Origin: Lachnospiraceae bacterium YSB2008
GTDB taxonomy: Bacteria > Bacillota > Clostridia > Lachnospirales > Lachnospiraceae
Reading direction: 5' to 3'
Length of the DNA: 64,000 bases
NCBI GenBank assembly: GCA_000687655.1
Contig: JHWR01000001.1
Location: 186,001 to 250,000, forward strand
A program made the translations under genes and the position numbers. Numbering within the stretch: position 1 is the stretch's first letter; each line of letters begins with the position of its first letter. The notes below the pieces were generated by a model. That model had not been told where the DNA came from. It made no database searches and worked only from the letters and a program-made list of their open reading frames with translations. Positions 53,153 through 61,613 of the stretch are shown here, piece after piece.

Positions 53153-53860
53153 TCAACTTTTAAATAGCGAAGCTATATGTCCGAAGGGACTTTTTTTGAC
53201 AATCATTTTAATCTTTCTTCTAATTCTTTGTCTTCGTGGAATCCAAGATCCCGCAAAATGATGAATCGTATATGTGTTAGGGGTAATAATATGTTTTTGT
53301 TTATCAAAATCATAAGCGCAAAAATACTCACTTGGATATATTGCAAATTCTTCATGTTCTTGAAAAATATCTTTTAATTCAAAACCATGTTGCAACACTA
53401 TTTTTTTAAATGGAATAATATTAGTTGTCAGATCCAATTTCCCATCTTCTTTTATAAACTGTCTATTTTGATAATCTTTTAATACTTGACCTATAATTTC
53501 ATTTCCCTTACAACAACCCATCGTTCCAGTCAATGGACTTCTATAACTTTGGAAGCCAGTAAAACCTTCATATTTTAAAAATTCATCCAAGGGTTTTCTA
53601 ACTTCTACATCTGTATCCATATATATCCCACCAAAATGATATATTGAATAAAGTCGAACATAATCTGACACAAATGCCCATTTTTTTGCATTGTATGCTT
53701 GTTCTACATATCCATTAGAGTGTATGTCAAAATTCGATTCATTCCACTCTTTTATCTCATAATCGGGACAATATTTTTTCCAACTATCTATATAATTAGT
53801 CACATCCTTCGGTAAAGGATTTCCACCAAACCAGCAATAATGAATAATCTTGGGTATCAT
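53153..53860 (-). CDS. Capsular glycosyltransferase with DXD motif (GT32-like)
   Basis: 235 residues: IPKIIHYCWFGGNPLPKDV at the start, ALKKWAFVSDYVRLY-like segment, and GGIYMDTDVEV containing the DXD metal/donor motif (Gly_transf_sug type). A single-domain cytoplasmic glycosyltransferase common in capsule loci; donor unknown. AGGAG precedes the ATG at good distance. Confidence 0.9.
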   Translation of the reverse strand: MIPKIIHYCWFGGNPLPKDVTNYIDSWKKYCPDYEIKEWNESNFDIHSNGYVEQAYNAKKWAFVSDYVRLYSIYHFGGIYMDTDVEVRKPLDEFLKYEGFTGFQSYRSPLTGTMGCCKGNEIIGQVLKDYQNRQFIKEDGKLDLTTNIIPFKKIVLQHGFELKDIFQEHEEFAIYPSEYFCAYDFDKQKHIITPNTYTIHHFAGSWIPRRQRIRRKIKMIVKKSPFGHIASLFKS

Positions 53861-53880
53861 TTCCTATTCTGAACTCCTTT

Positions 53881-55005
53881 TCACATATCACCATGAGACC
53901 ACTCATGATACTCCCTGTTCTCCAAAATATCCGCTATACGTTCACAAGCATGTCCATCGCCATATGGATTACAAGCACGAGACATCTTGTTGTATTCCTC
54001 CTCGTTCTCCAGCAATAGCTTAAAGGTTTTGTAGATTGTTTCTTCATCTGTACCTACAAGCTTTAGCGTCCCAGCATCGACACCTTCAGGACGCTCCGTT
54101 GTATCTCTCATCACCAATACAGGTACCCCATAGCTCGGACACTCTTCTTGAATTCCGCCGGAATCTGTTAAGCACAGGAAACTACGTGCCTCGAAATTGT
54201 GACAGTCAAATACCTCGATAGGTTCTATAATATGAATCTGATCACAGTCCCCAAGCTCTTGTTCCGCTGCTTCTCTTACAACCGGATTCATATGAATCGG
54301 ATAAACAGCCTTGCATTCTGGATGCTCATCAAGCACACGCCTTATGGCTCTGAACATATGATGCATCGGCTCTCCCAGGTTCTCACGCCTGTGTGCAGTG
54401 ATGAAGATCAGCTTACCATCGCCAACCCAATCAAGCTCTGGATGAGTGTAGTCTTCTTTAACCGTATGCTGCATAGCATCTATAACCGTGTTACCGGTTA
54501 TATAAATAGTTTCTTTCTTCTTACCCTCACGAATTAAGTTTGATGCTGAAAGTTTCGTAGGTGCAAAATTATACTGACTAATAATACTAACACCCTGACG
54601 GTTAAATTCTTCCGGGTAAGGAGAATATATATTGTAAGTCCTCAGTCCTGCTTCAACGTGTCCTACCGGGATCTGAAGGTAGAAGCAGGCAAGAGCTGTT
54701 ACAAATGTTGTACTCGTATCTCCATGGACTAAAACCACATCAGGCTTAACTTCTTCAAGCACAGCTCTGATACCATTAAGAACACCAGTGGTAATATCAA
54801 AAAGTGTCTGTCGGTCTTTCATGATATTGAGATCATAGTCAGGCGCCACTCCGAAAGTATCCAGTACCTGATCAAGCATCTGACGATGTTGTGCTGTAAC
54901 ACATACGATAGTCTGGATAGAAGGTCTTTTCTTAAGTTCTAGTACCAGCGGACACATTTTTATCGCTTCGGGTCTAGTGCCAAAGACCAACATAATTTTT
55001 TTCAT
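53881..55005 (-). CDS. wecB: UDP-N-acetylglucosamine 2-epimerase (non-hydrolysing)
   Basis: Interconverts UDP-GlcNAc and UDP-ManNAc. About 374 residues: FGTRPEAIKMCPLV at the N-terminus, VCVTAQHRQMLDQVLD, VHGDTSTTF, HVEAGLRT, and the late LTDSGGIQEECPSYG substrate loop. The length is right for WecB/MnaA. ATG at 55005 is taken; a GTG one codon earlier is also possible. Its product is probably the donor for the WecG/TagA-type enzyme at 59047-59790. Confidence 0.97.
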   Translation of the reverse strand: MKKIMLVFGTRPEAIKMCPLVLELKKRPSIQTIVCVTAQHRQMLDQVLDTFGVAPDYDLNIMKDRQTLFDITTGVLNGIRAVLEEVKPDVVLVHGDTSTTFVTALACFYLQIPVGHVEAGLRTYNIYSPYPEEFNRQGVSIISQYNFAPTKLSASNLIREGKKKETIYITGNTVIDAMQHTVKEDYTHPELDWVGDGKLIFITAHRRENLGEPMHHMFRAIRRVLDEHPECKAVYPIHMNPVVREAAEQELGDCDQIHIIEPIEVFDCHNFEARSFLCLTDSGGIQEECPSYGVPVLVMRDTTERPEGVDAGTLKLVGTDEETIYKTFKLLLENEEEYNKMSRACNPYGDGHACERIADILENREYHEWSHGDM

Positions 55006-55055
55006 CACATCATACTCCTAACAAAGCAATTTTTAATAAAAATTGTTTATAACTG

Positions 55056-56222
55056 TTATTTCTTAATCTGAGCAAGAATATCTATAAAGAATCTTGGTAT
55101 ATGAGTCAAAATGGCATTGTAAATCTTCGGATAGGTTTTAATGTTCTTCTTTATTGCACTACCGTACCCATATAAGTTTACATCTTTGTAGAATATCTCT
55201 CTACATGACGATTTAGAGCTCGGGTGTTCTAATATTCCATTCCCTTCTACTGCATATTCTATTTTAGACTTCTCAATTCTCAAGTTAGATTGGTTTAATA
55301 AATCATTTCCCTTATCTGTATTGATAAGAATCAATGACACTCCATTCCTATTATCAAAATCCTTATGATGATTCTTTATTCCCCAAAAATCTCCAATAGT
55401 AATATCTCCGACCCTTTTCTGTTGTGCGAACTTACAATCATAGCAACATTCTCGGTAGGCTGATCCACTAATAAAAACTTCAAAATATTCCTCACACCTA
55501 CCAAGTACATAGACCTTTTTCCTCCCAAACTCATAACATAATGCAGTCTTGTTTGGAAATTTTGTTTTATCTCTAAATGCAAACCCTGTTAGTTTTGCTT
55601 TATATTTTTTTTCCAAATACTCAACATGCTTAACAAATAAACCAGGTGCTGGTACACCATGACACAGAATATCTATAGTGAATAATTTTTCTGTATTCGT
55701 ACCTTCTATACACTTATATAATCCAGCAACTTGGCATGGCGTACCGACAAACAAAACTACTCTGTCATTCACCAGGTACTCCTTTACTTTTGTATATGAA
55801 TCTAGAGTATCCGCTTGAACATATTTAGAACCTCGAAATGCATCAATCCTGTCATGACTCGCTATAGAGTCAAACTTTACCTTCCAGTCTTTAGTATCAA
55901 GCCTTGTTCCAAATACTACTCCATTGTTCTTTAATATTGCCGCTGCAAAAGCTGACATAGCTCCTCCTGAGGTGCTTCTCATCAATGTATTATAGTCACT
56001 GTTCAAGGCGGCATAGGTTTCTAACACTTTATTTTTAAATTCATATGCTAACTGCGGGCACCTTTTAAGACACAATCCGCAATTTACACATTTTTCTGAG
56101 TCTACTTCTGGATATAGAAATCCCTCTTCATTCTCTTTTAAGGAAATACAACGCTGTGGACATACTTGCTCACAAGATCTGCATCCACAACAATTATTAA
56201 TAGCTAAAATATTATGACTCAT
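55056..56222 (-). CDS. FrhB-like iron-sulfur protein of polysaccharide loci
   Basis: 388 residues. N-terminal double 4Fe-4S ferredoxin domain with CCGCRSCEQVCP (11-22) and CVNCGLCLKRCP (about 45-56), then the coenzyme F420 hydrogenase/dehydrogenase beta-subunit domains (STSGGAMSAFA, VVLFVGTPCQVAGLYKC, ILCHGVPAPGLF, CKFAQQKRVGDITIGDFWG). Homologues are common beside pyruvyl transferases in capsule loci, where they may perform a redox step on a sugar or on the pyruvyl group; the reaction is not known to me. It overlaps the pyruvyl transferase gene by 4 bases. Confidence 0.88.
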   Translation of the reverse strand: MSHNILAINNCCGCRSCEQVCPQRCISLKENEEGFLYPEVDSEKCVNCGLCLKRCPQLAYEFKNKVLETYAALNSDYNTLMRSTSGGAMSAFAAAILKNNGVVFGTRLDTKDWKVKFDSIASHDRIDAFRGSKYVQADTLDSYTKVKEYLVNDRVVLFVGTPCQVAGLYKCIEGTNTEKLFTIDILCHGVPAPGLFVKHVEYLEKKYKAKLTGFAFRDKTKFPNKTALCYEFGRKKVYVLGRCEEYFEVFISGSAYRECCYDCKFAQQKRVGDITIGDFWGIKNHHKDFDNRNGVSLILINTDKGNDLLNQSNLRIEKSKIEYAVEGNGILEHPSSKSSCREIFYKDVNLYGYGSAIKKNIKTYPKIYNAILTHIPRFFIDILAQIKK

Positions 56223-57325
56223 ACCAAATCCTTCCAGCTATTTATATACTCCTCTGCCTTTATCCTTTCTTTCTTGATTATTTCATCTATCCTTGTATAA
56301 TCTATTTCTTTATCTATCATTGAAAGATAATCCTTTTTCTCGCTCCAATTTATAATCCTATCTTCAATACCAAGTAAATTAGATATACTTTCAATTCTTG
56401 TACCAACCCAATCAGGTACAACTGTCATGAATTTCTTATGAAACAGTACCGAAAATACCGTTGCATGGAAAGAATCGCTAAGTACATACTCAGCATTCAT
56501 AATAAGACTCAAAAAATCTTCCACTGACGGACACCACAAAAACTTCCCATGTCTGTAAAACTCAAACCATTGTACACAAATATTTAAAACCGGGAGATTA
56601 TACTTTTGTGATAACTTTTTTTCCAATGTTTCAATCTTTTTATCATGATGTAGATTATATGCAACAATATATTTTTTCCCTTTGTATTTCCTTGAAACAA
56701 GTTTTTGCCATTGCTTTGCCGTTAACAAAAAAGCTGGATCAATTATCCATTTGGCATCGTTATTACCCATTTCCTGCATTATCTTTGTCCCATAATCTTC
56801 TCGACAAGATAATGCATTGAATCTGCTAAGTGATTTTTTTGAATGTTCATATTCGTCTGGTTCAAAATCTGTTTTTCCAAAGCTGGAAGAATATGCTACT
56901 TTAACAACATCATCAGGCAGTCTGTCGAATACGTCTAAAACTTTAAATCCATTAAGTGTCTGATCTCCACCACAACAATAAATGTCTTCATGTGGATCAT
57001 CAGCACTTATTTCTTTAGCATCATAATATGTTTTAGAAGAAAGCTTTAAATTCTTTTTTATAAACTTATCAAACACACGCTTCTTATTGACATAGGATAT
57101 AGAAAACGCGCAAATAGCGCCCAAATGTAATATCGGATTTTTCATCAATCGGCTCTTATTCTTTAGCCTTTTCAGTTGCCCTTTTACTGTCACATCTTCA
57201 GGGAAATAATCAATTATTTCAGCATCAAACCCCATGGCATTGAGTTTCTTTTCTAAAGCATAGCATTGCAATGCACTACCCCAATTTGCATGCCTTTGTG
57301 TTGATAAAATACCTACTTTAGTCAT
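56219..57325 (-). CDS. Polysaccharide pyruvyl transferase family protein
   Basis: 368 residues of the PF04230 type: GILSTQRHANWGSALQCYAL at the start, CCGGDQTLN, CREDYGTKIM, and the C-terminal YVLSDSFHATVFSVLFHKKF. Family enzymes add ketal-linked pyruvate from PEP to sugars, giving the polymer a negative charge. It is followed by, and overlaps, the FrhB-like gene. The PEP supply is also drawn on by the phosphonate genes of the neighbouring region. Confidence 0.9.
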   Translation of the reverse strand: MTKVGILSTQRHANWGSALQCYALEKKLNAMGFDAEIIDYFPEDVTVKGQLKRLKNKSRLMKNPILHLGAICAFSISYVNKKRVFDKFIKKNLKLSSKTYYDAKEISADDPHEDIYCCGGDQTLNGFKVLDVFDRLPDDVVKVAYSSSFGKTDFEPDEYEHSKKSLSRFNALSCREDYGTKIMQEMGNNDAKWIIDPAFLLTAKQWQKLVSRKYKGKKYIVAYNLHHDKKIETLEKKLSQKYNLPVLNICVQWFEFYRHGKFLWCPSVEDFLSLIMNAEYVLSDSFHATVFSVLFHKKFMTVVPDWVGTRIESISNLLGIEDRIINWSEKKDYLSMIDKEIDYTRIDEIIKKERIKAEEYINSWKDLV

Positions 57326-57340
57326 CTTACTATTCCTCTC

Positions 57341-57964
57341 TCAATAAAGAATAGGTGGCTTTCCACTCTTATATTCTTCATTTTTCTTTCTTTTTCTTAT
57401 CTCCCTTGCAGGAATTCCCCCAACAACTGTCCAAGGTTCAACATCTTTACTAACTACTGCTCCCGCCGCAACAACAGCTCCGTCCCCAATCTTGACACCC
57501 TGCAATACAATAGCTCCGGTTCCTATCCAACAGTGATGACCAATGTGTATTGGTAAAAAATCTGCTGTGAAATTCGAATCATCTATATCATGCGATCCTG
57601 TGATTAACTTTGCATGAGATGAAATATTCGTATCATTTCCGACCGTAATTCCTCCCCTTGCATCCAGTTCAGCAAACCAACCTATAGCCACCCTGTCTCC
57701 AAGTTTCAACCCCTTTGGAAGGAGAATTTCTACTCTCCGACATGGAAAACAATCCTTCCCAAACTTTGCTCCGAGCATCTGATAAAACCAACGACGAATA
57801 TGTCTGCTAGGTAGCTTATTTATTATCCTATTTCCCCAAAGAGTGGCCGCATAATATATGGCTTTAGATATCTTGTTCATATCGTTTCCCATACTTTTAT
57901 GATAGATACGCTTTCCATCCACTGTATACTCTCTGAAAGTATTACCATCCTGCATTTTTCCCAT
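57341..57964 (-). CDS. WcaF-like hexapeptide acyltransferase
   Basis: 207 residues. A short N-terminal extension, then beta-helix repeats (VEILLPKGLKLGDRV, HHCWIGTGAIVLQGVKIG, DGAVVAAGAVV) and the ending VVGGIPAREIRKRK. It is the third hexapeptide acyltransferase in this cluster, so the polymer may be O-acetylated at several places. GGAG lies 9 bases before the ATG and overlaps the end of the GT4 gene upstream. Confidence 0.87.
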   Translation of the reverse strand: MGKMQDGNTFREYTVDGKRIYHKSMGNDMNKISKAIYYAATLWGNRIINKLPSRHIRRWFYQMLGAKFGKDCFPCRRVEILLPKGLKLGDRVAIGWFAELDARGGITVGNDTNISSHAKLITGSHDIDDSNFTADFLPIHIGHHCWIGTGAIVLQGVKIGDGAVVAAGAVVSKDVEPWTVVGGIPAREIRKRKKNEEYKSGKPPILY

Positions 57965-57966
57965 TC

Positions 57967-59043
57967 TTACAGGCTCCTATAGTAATCTGTATAAGACTTT
58001 GCTAATATTTCGAATGAAAATTCATTCTCAAATGTTTCTTTAGCTTTAGATTCCATCTTTTTCTTTTCATCCGGGTGTGCTATTACCCAATTAATTCTAT
58101 TGGCCAACCCATCTACATCCCTTGGTTTTACAAGAATACCGTTTTCCTTGTTTTTTACTATTTCAAGTGTTCCATCAACGCCTGTCGCCACAACAGTCTT
58201 ATTTACTGAAAAGGCTTCTATTGGTGTTAAAGGCAACCCTTCCCACAGAGATGATAAAACAATAAGGTCAAGCTGCGACATAAGGTTTCTTACATCTTTC
58301 CTGAAACCCATAAAAATGGGATCCACCTTAAGTTTTCTGCATAATTCAATCAGATCTGCCTTATCCTCTCCGTCACCGATTATATAAAACTTCACCTTCT
58401 TGTTTTTTTCCAGAACCTTCGGCATAGCTTCAATATAATATTTCATCCCTTTTTGTTCTGATAGTCTTCCTATATTTCCTATTAGGAAATATCCGTCTGT
58501 TTTAGCTTCCTTCAGATCATTTTCTATTATAATCTCTTCTTCAAAAGGCTTTACCGCATTATGGATTACGCTAACTTTTTTAAAGCCAAAATAATCGGTT
58601 AGATTCTTCTTGACCATTTCCCCACAAGCAATAAGATTACAATTCATATACGCAAACCGCGTAAGAAGCTTTTTGTTATAAAATGTGTTATGACTTGTGC
58701 TTAAAAAATATCTGTTTTTGTCTAAGCCAAGTAACGATACGTAAAAGGCAGCCATACGATGATGCGTATGAATAACAGTGATGTCTTCCTCTTTAACGAC
58801 TTTTTTTATTGTTTTTGCTATAGTAAATATAATTTTCGGAGATTTATTCTCAATATCTGGAATAGCGTAGTGCTTAATATCAAGAGCACGAAGTTTTTCA
58901 GTATCGAACCCACGTGCAGATATAACAACAATTTTATTGACAAGCGGACGAAAGATTTCACACAGCTGCATAACAACATTTTCTGCACCAGCGTGTTGCA
59001 TCGCTCTGGAAATAAATAATATGTTTTGTTGTTCTAACTGCAT
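57967..59043 (-). CDS. Family 4 glycosyltransferase
   Basis: 358 residues with GT-B fold: ILFISRAMQHAGAENVVMQL at the start, HTHHRMAAFY, SVIHNAVKPF, LIGNIGRLSEQKGMKYYIEA, and the acidic EX7E-type SSLWEGLPLTPIEAF with VDGTLEIV after it. A retaining sugar transferase of the cytoplasm; specificity is not clear. It starts 3 bases after the GT26 gene stop, so the two act in one message. Confidence 0.92.
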   Translation of the reverse strand: MQLEQQNILFISRAMQHAGAENVVMQLCEIFRPLVNKIVVISARGFDTEKLRALDIKHYAIPDIENKSPKIIFTIAKTIKKVVKEEDITVIHTHHRMAAFYVSLLGLDKNRYFLSTSHNTFYNKKLLTRFAYMNCNLIACGEMVKKNLTDYFGFKKVSVIHNAVKPFEEEIIIENDLKEAKTDGYFLIGNIGRLSEQKGMKYYIEAMPKVLEKNKKVKFYIIGDGEDKADLIELCRKLKVDPIFMGFRKDVRNLMSQLDLIVLSSLWEGLPLTPIEAFSVNKTVVATGVDGTLEIVKNKENGILVKPRDVDGLANRINWVIAHPDEKKKMESKAKETFENEFSFEILAKSYTDYYRSL

Positions 59044-59046
59044 TAC

Positions 59047-59790
59047 TTAAGCCTTCCTATACTTCCAAATCAAACTGATAATCTTTACATCATCTACCAA
59101 ATACCGTTTAAACAGTCTTTTCGGTTCCTGAAAAAGTCTGTAGATCCACTCAAAACCATGCTCTCGCATCCATCTTGGAGCTCTACTTACATTACCTGCA
59201 AGGAAATCAACTGTGGCTCCAGCACAAACAGATACAACGGCATCATATTTCATATAGTTCTCATATATCCATTTTTCTTGTTTCGGACAGCCAAAACAAG
59301 CAACAAGTATATCTGGATGTGCCTCGGTAATCATTGTATTGATTTTATCAAGTTCCTCTTCATTCTTTTCAAACCCCAGTGGTGGAGAGTATGTTCCAAC
59401 AATTTTAATTCCTTGTAGATTCCTCTCAAGATTCTGCCTAGCTTTCTCAGCGATACCCTCTTTCCCACCGATAATAAAGATGCTATAACCCCTTTTTGCC
59501 GCCACCTTACACAGATACGGCACTAAGTCTGAACCACTTATCTTAGCCTTTACAGGATGCTTGTGCCACTTCGCAATCCATACCAGCGGTTTTCCATCAA
59601 CCAGAGTAAGATCAGCCTCATCTGTAATCTTCTTTAGATATTCATCTGTTTCCATCTTCATGACCACATCGACATTAATGGCCACAACATACGATTTCTT
59701 CTTTCTTTCGATCAGATGACAAATCTCATGGAGAGTTTCTTTCATGCTGACATTATTAACATATGTATTCAGAAGTGGTTGTTTCTTCAT
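59047..59790 (-). CDS. WecG/TagA/CpsF-family glycosyltransferase (GT26)
   Basis: About 247 residues of the GT26 family: NVDVVMKMETDEYLK, LVDGKPLVWIAKW with the active-site-type Asp, IFIIGGKEGIAEKA, and CFGCPKQEKWIYEN. Family members often transfer ManNAc or ManNAcA to a polyprenyl-PP-sugar. wecB is present six genes downstream, so ManNAc is a sensible donor. The start at 59790 follows GGGAG; an ATG 8 codons earlier contains this site and would overlap hddA. Confidence 0.92.
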   Translation of the reverse strand: MKKQPLLNTYVNNVSMKETLHEICHLIERKKKSYVVAINVDVVMKMETDEYLKKITDEADLTLVDGKPLVWIAKWHKHPVKAKISGSDLVPYLCKVAAKRGYSIFIIGGKEGIAEKARQNLERNLQGIKIVGTYSPPLGFEKNEEELDKINTMITEAHPDILVACFGCPKQEKWIYENYMKYDAVVSVCAGATVDFLAGNVSRAPRWMREHGFEWIYRLFQEPKRLFKRYLVDDVKIISLIWKYRKA

Positions 59791-59810
59791 CTTAAAACTC
59801 TCCCTCTGTG

Positions 59811-60815
59811 TCATTCTTTAGGTTCATACATCTCCGGTGTGTAATGAATCACCTGAGTACCGCCATCCTCAAATCTAAACGGAACGTATAATAGATCTTT
59901 CATCGCTTCCATGACTTCATTTTTCTTATCTGGCTGCACATAGAAAACAAGGAATCCGCCACCACCCGCTCCAAGAAGTTTACCTCCTAAAGCACCGGCT
60001 TTAATCCCCTTTTCATACAAAACGTCTATGCTATTTGTGGTGATTGCTCCACCTGTTTGTCTCTTTAATCTCCAGGTCTTATCAAGAAGTCTGCCAAAGT
60101 CATCTAAGTCGCTATGTTTATCTTCAAGAACTGCTTCTGCCTCATCCACAAGCTCATACATCTGCTTAAGCTGCTTAATCTTTTCATCATATCCAGCTTG
60201 ATTAGCTTTCTGCATATCTGAACTAAATCTTGTGAATCCTGTGAAGAACATCAACAGGTTATCATTCAGTTGCTGCTTACGCTCCGGATGAACAATAATA
60301 GGGCGGACATCATATGTACCGTCCATATTAAACTCGATCCTGTTCATTCCACCATATGCAGCGGCAATCTGATCCTGCCAACCACCTGCTTCACCGCATA
60401 GCTCCCTTTCAAGATATATGGCCTGATCAGCTAACTTCTTCTTGTCAGCATATTTACCTTTCAAACAATGAAAAGCATTAAGCATTCCAACCACAAAACT
60501 ACTGCTTGTACCGAGTCCACTCCTTGCTGGAAGATCAGCCTCATATGTTAAGCGAATTTCATGCATATCAAGCATTTTCATCGCATTTCGCACAGCTGGA
60601 TGATTGATTTCCTCAACATCCTTCACACGTTCCATTTTTGAATAGGCGAGTTCTGTTGAATAATCAAAAAACCTTGGTAAATGACGAACCGTCACATAAC
60701 AATACTTATCAAAGGTTGTTGAAAGAACTGCTCCTCCATATTCACGGAAGAAACTCTCCATATCAGTTCCACCGCCAAAGAAAGACATTCTAAAAGGTGT
60801 CTTTGTAATTATCAT
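59811..60815 (-). CDS. hddA: D-glycero-alpha-D-manno-heptose-7-phosphate kinase
   Basis: GHMP-family kinase (334 residues) that makes heptose 1,7-bisphosphate. It has ITKTPFRMSFFGGGTDM, the ATP loop PARSGLGTSSSFVVGML, CGEAGGWQDQIAAAYGG, and the final motif LGGKLLGAGGGGFLVFY. It lies between gmhA (no gap) and the GT26 gene. With gmhA and the fused hddC-gmhB it completes the route from sedoheptulose-7-phosphate to GDP-D-glycero-alpha-D-manno-heptose. Confidence 0.96.
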   Translation of the reverse strand: MIITKTPFRMSFFGGGTDMESFFREYGGAVLSTTFDKYCYVTVRHLPRFFDYSTELAYSKMERVKDVEEINHPAVRNAMKMLDMHEIRLTYEADLPARSGLGTSSSFVVGMLNAFHCLKGKYADKKKLADQAIYLERELCGEAGGWQDQIAAAYGGMNRIEFNMDGTYDVRPIIVHPERKQQLNDNLLMFFTGFTRFSSDMQKANQAGYDEKIKQLKQMYELVDEAEAVLEDKHSDLDDFGRLLDKTWRLKRQTGGAITTNSIDVLYEKGIKAGALGGKLLGAGGGGFLVFYVQPDKKNEVMEAMKDLLYVPFRFEDGGTQVIHYTPEMYEPKE

Positions 60816-61475
60816 TTAGTTGTCTTCCTTTCCGAAAAATTTATCTTCAAGCATCAAGCATAAACAGTGATAAACCGGAAGATGTAATTCTTGAATCATA
60901 TAAGTCTCTGTCTCCGGTACTCTGATGGCTACATCTGCAACTTCTGCCAGCTCACCACCATTCTGTCCCGTGAGTCCTATCACCTTGATTCCTAAAGCCC
61001 TAGCGACCACCGTTGCAGACATCACGTTCTTACTGTTGCCAGAGGTTGATATACCGAGGAACACATCACCTTTTCTGCCGAAACCGTATAATTGCTGCGC
61101 GAAAACACCGAGACCGTCAACATCATTGATGTAAGCAGTCGTAAGTGCTTCGTGTGCTACCAACGGTATCACCATAAGACCTCGCTCTAAGTTCTTAGCC
61201 AGGTTTTCTCCACGTTCAGAATCGATATCCATCAGTTTCTGTTTGAACTCTTCTGGTACAGGTCTCGGAGTCTTGAATCTCTTCATCAACTCCCCTGCTA
61301 TATGTTCGGAATCAGCGGCTGATCCACCATTTCCAGCAATTAAGAGTTTATAATCAGACGAGTAGCATTCTTCCATAATCTCATAAGCCTTAACAATATC
61401 ATCCCGGCACACTTCAAGCTGCGGATACCGTTCTATAAGCGTATCAACGTGTTTCTGAATTCTTACTTCTAACAT
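60816..61475 (-). CDS. gmhA: Sedoheptulose-7-phosphate isomerase
   Basis: SIS-domain isomerase (219 residues) forming D-glycero-D-manno-heptose-7-phosphate. It has LLIAGNGGSAADSEHIAGEL with the phosphate-binding serines, GISTSGNSKNVMSA, and IGLTGQNGGELAEVADVAI, then the conserved ELHLPVYHCLCLMLED. The start at 61475 is preceded by AAGGAAAGAAG; a longer frame is unsupported. It abuts hddA. Confidence 0.95.
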   Translation of the reverse strand: MLEVRIQKHVDTLIERYPQLEVCRDDIVKAYEIMEECYSSDYKLLIAGNGGSAADSEHIAGELMKRFKTPRPVPEEFKQKLMDIDSERGENLAKNLERGLMVIPLVAHEALTTAYINDVDGLGVFAQQLYGFGRKGDVFLGISTSGNSKNVMSATVVARALGIKVIGLTGQNGGELAEVADVAIRVPETETYMIQELHLPVYHCLCLMLEDKFFGKEDN

Positions 61476-61476
61476 G

Positions 61477-61593
61477 TTACTTCTTCTTTCCTTTTCCATC
61501 AGACACGCTGATGTTTTTATCATCCCGTGTGGTCATCGGCGTAGCCGCCATACCTGTTCGTTTATCAGGCTTCTTCTCTTTCTGAACTGCCAT
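61477..61593 (-). CDS. Possible small lysine-rich protein (38 residues)
   Basis: Open frame filling most of the 138-base gap between hddC-gmhB and gmhA. It begins MAVQKEKKPDKRTG and ends DGKGKKK just before the gmhA start. It has 10 Lys, many Asp and Thr, no hydrophobic helix. Its own ribosome site is weak (AAGA). It could equally be leader RNA with a chance open frame. I do not recognise it. Confidence 0.25.
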   Translation of the reverse strand: MAVQKEKKPDKRTGMAATPMTTRDDKNISVSDGKGKKK

Positions 61594-61613
61594 TCTTGTC
61601 AACCACATTGTGG

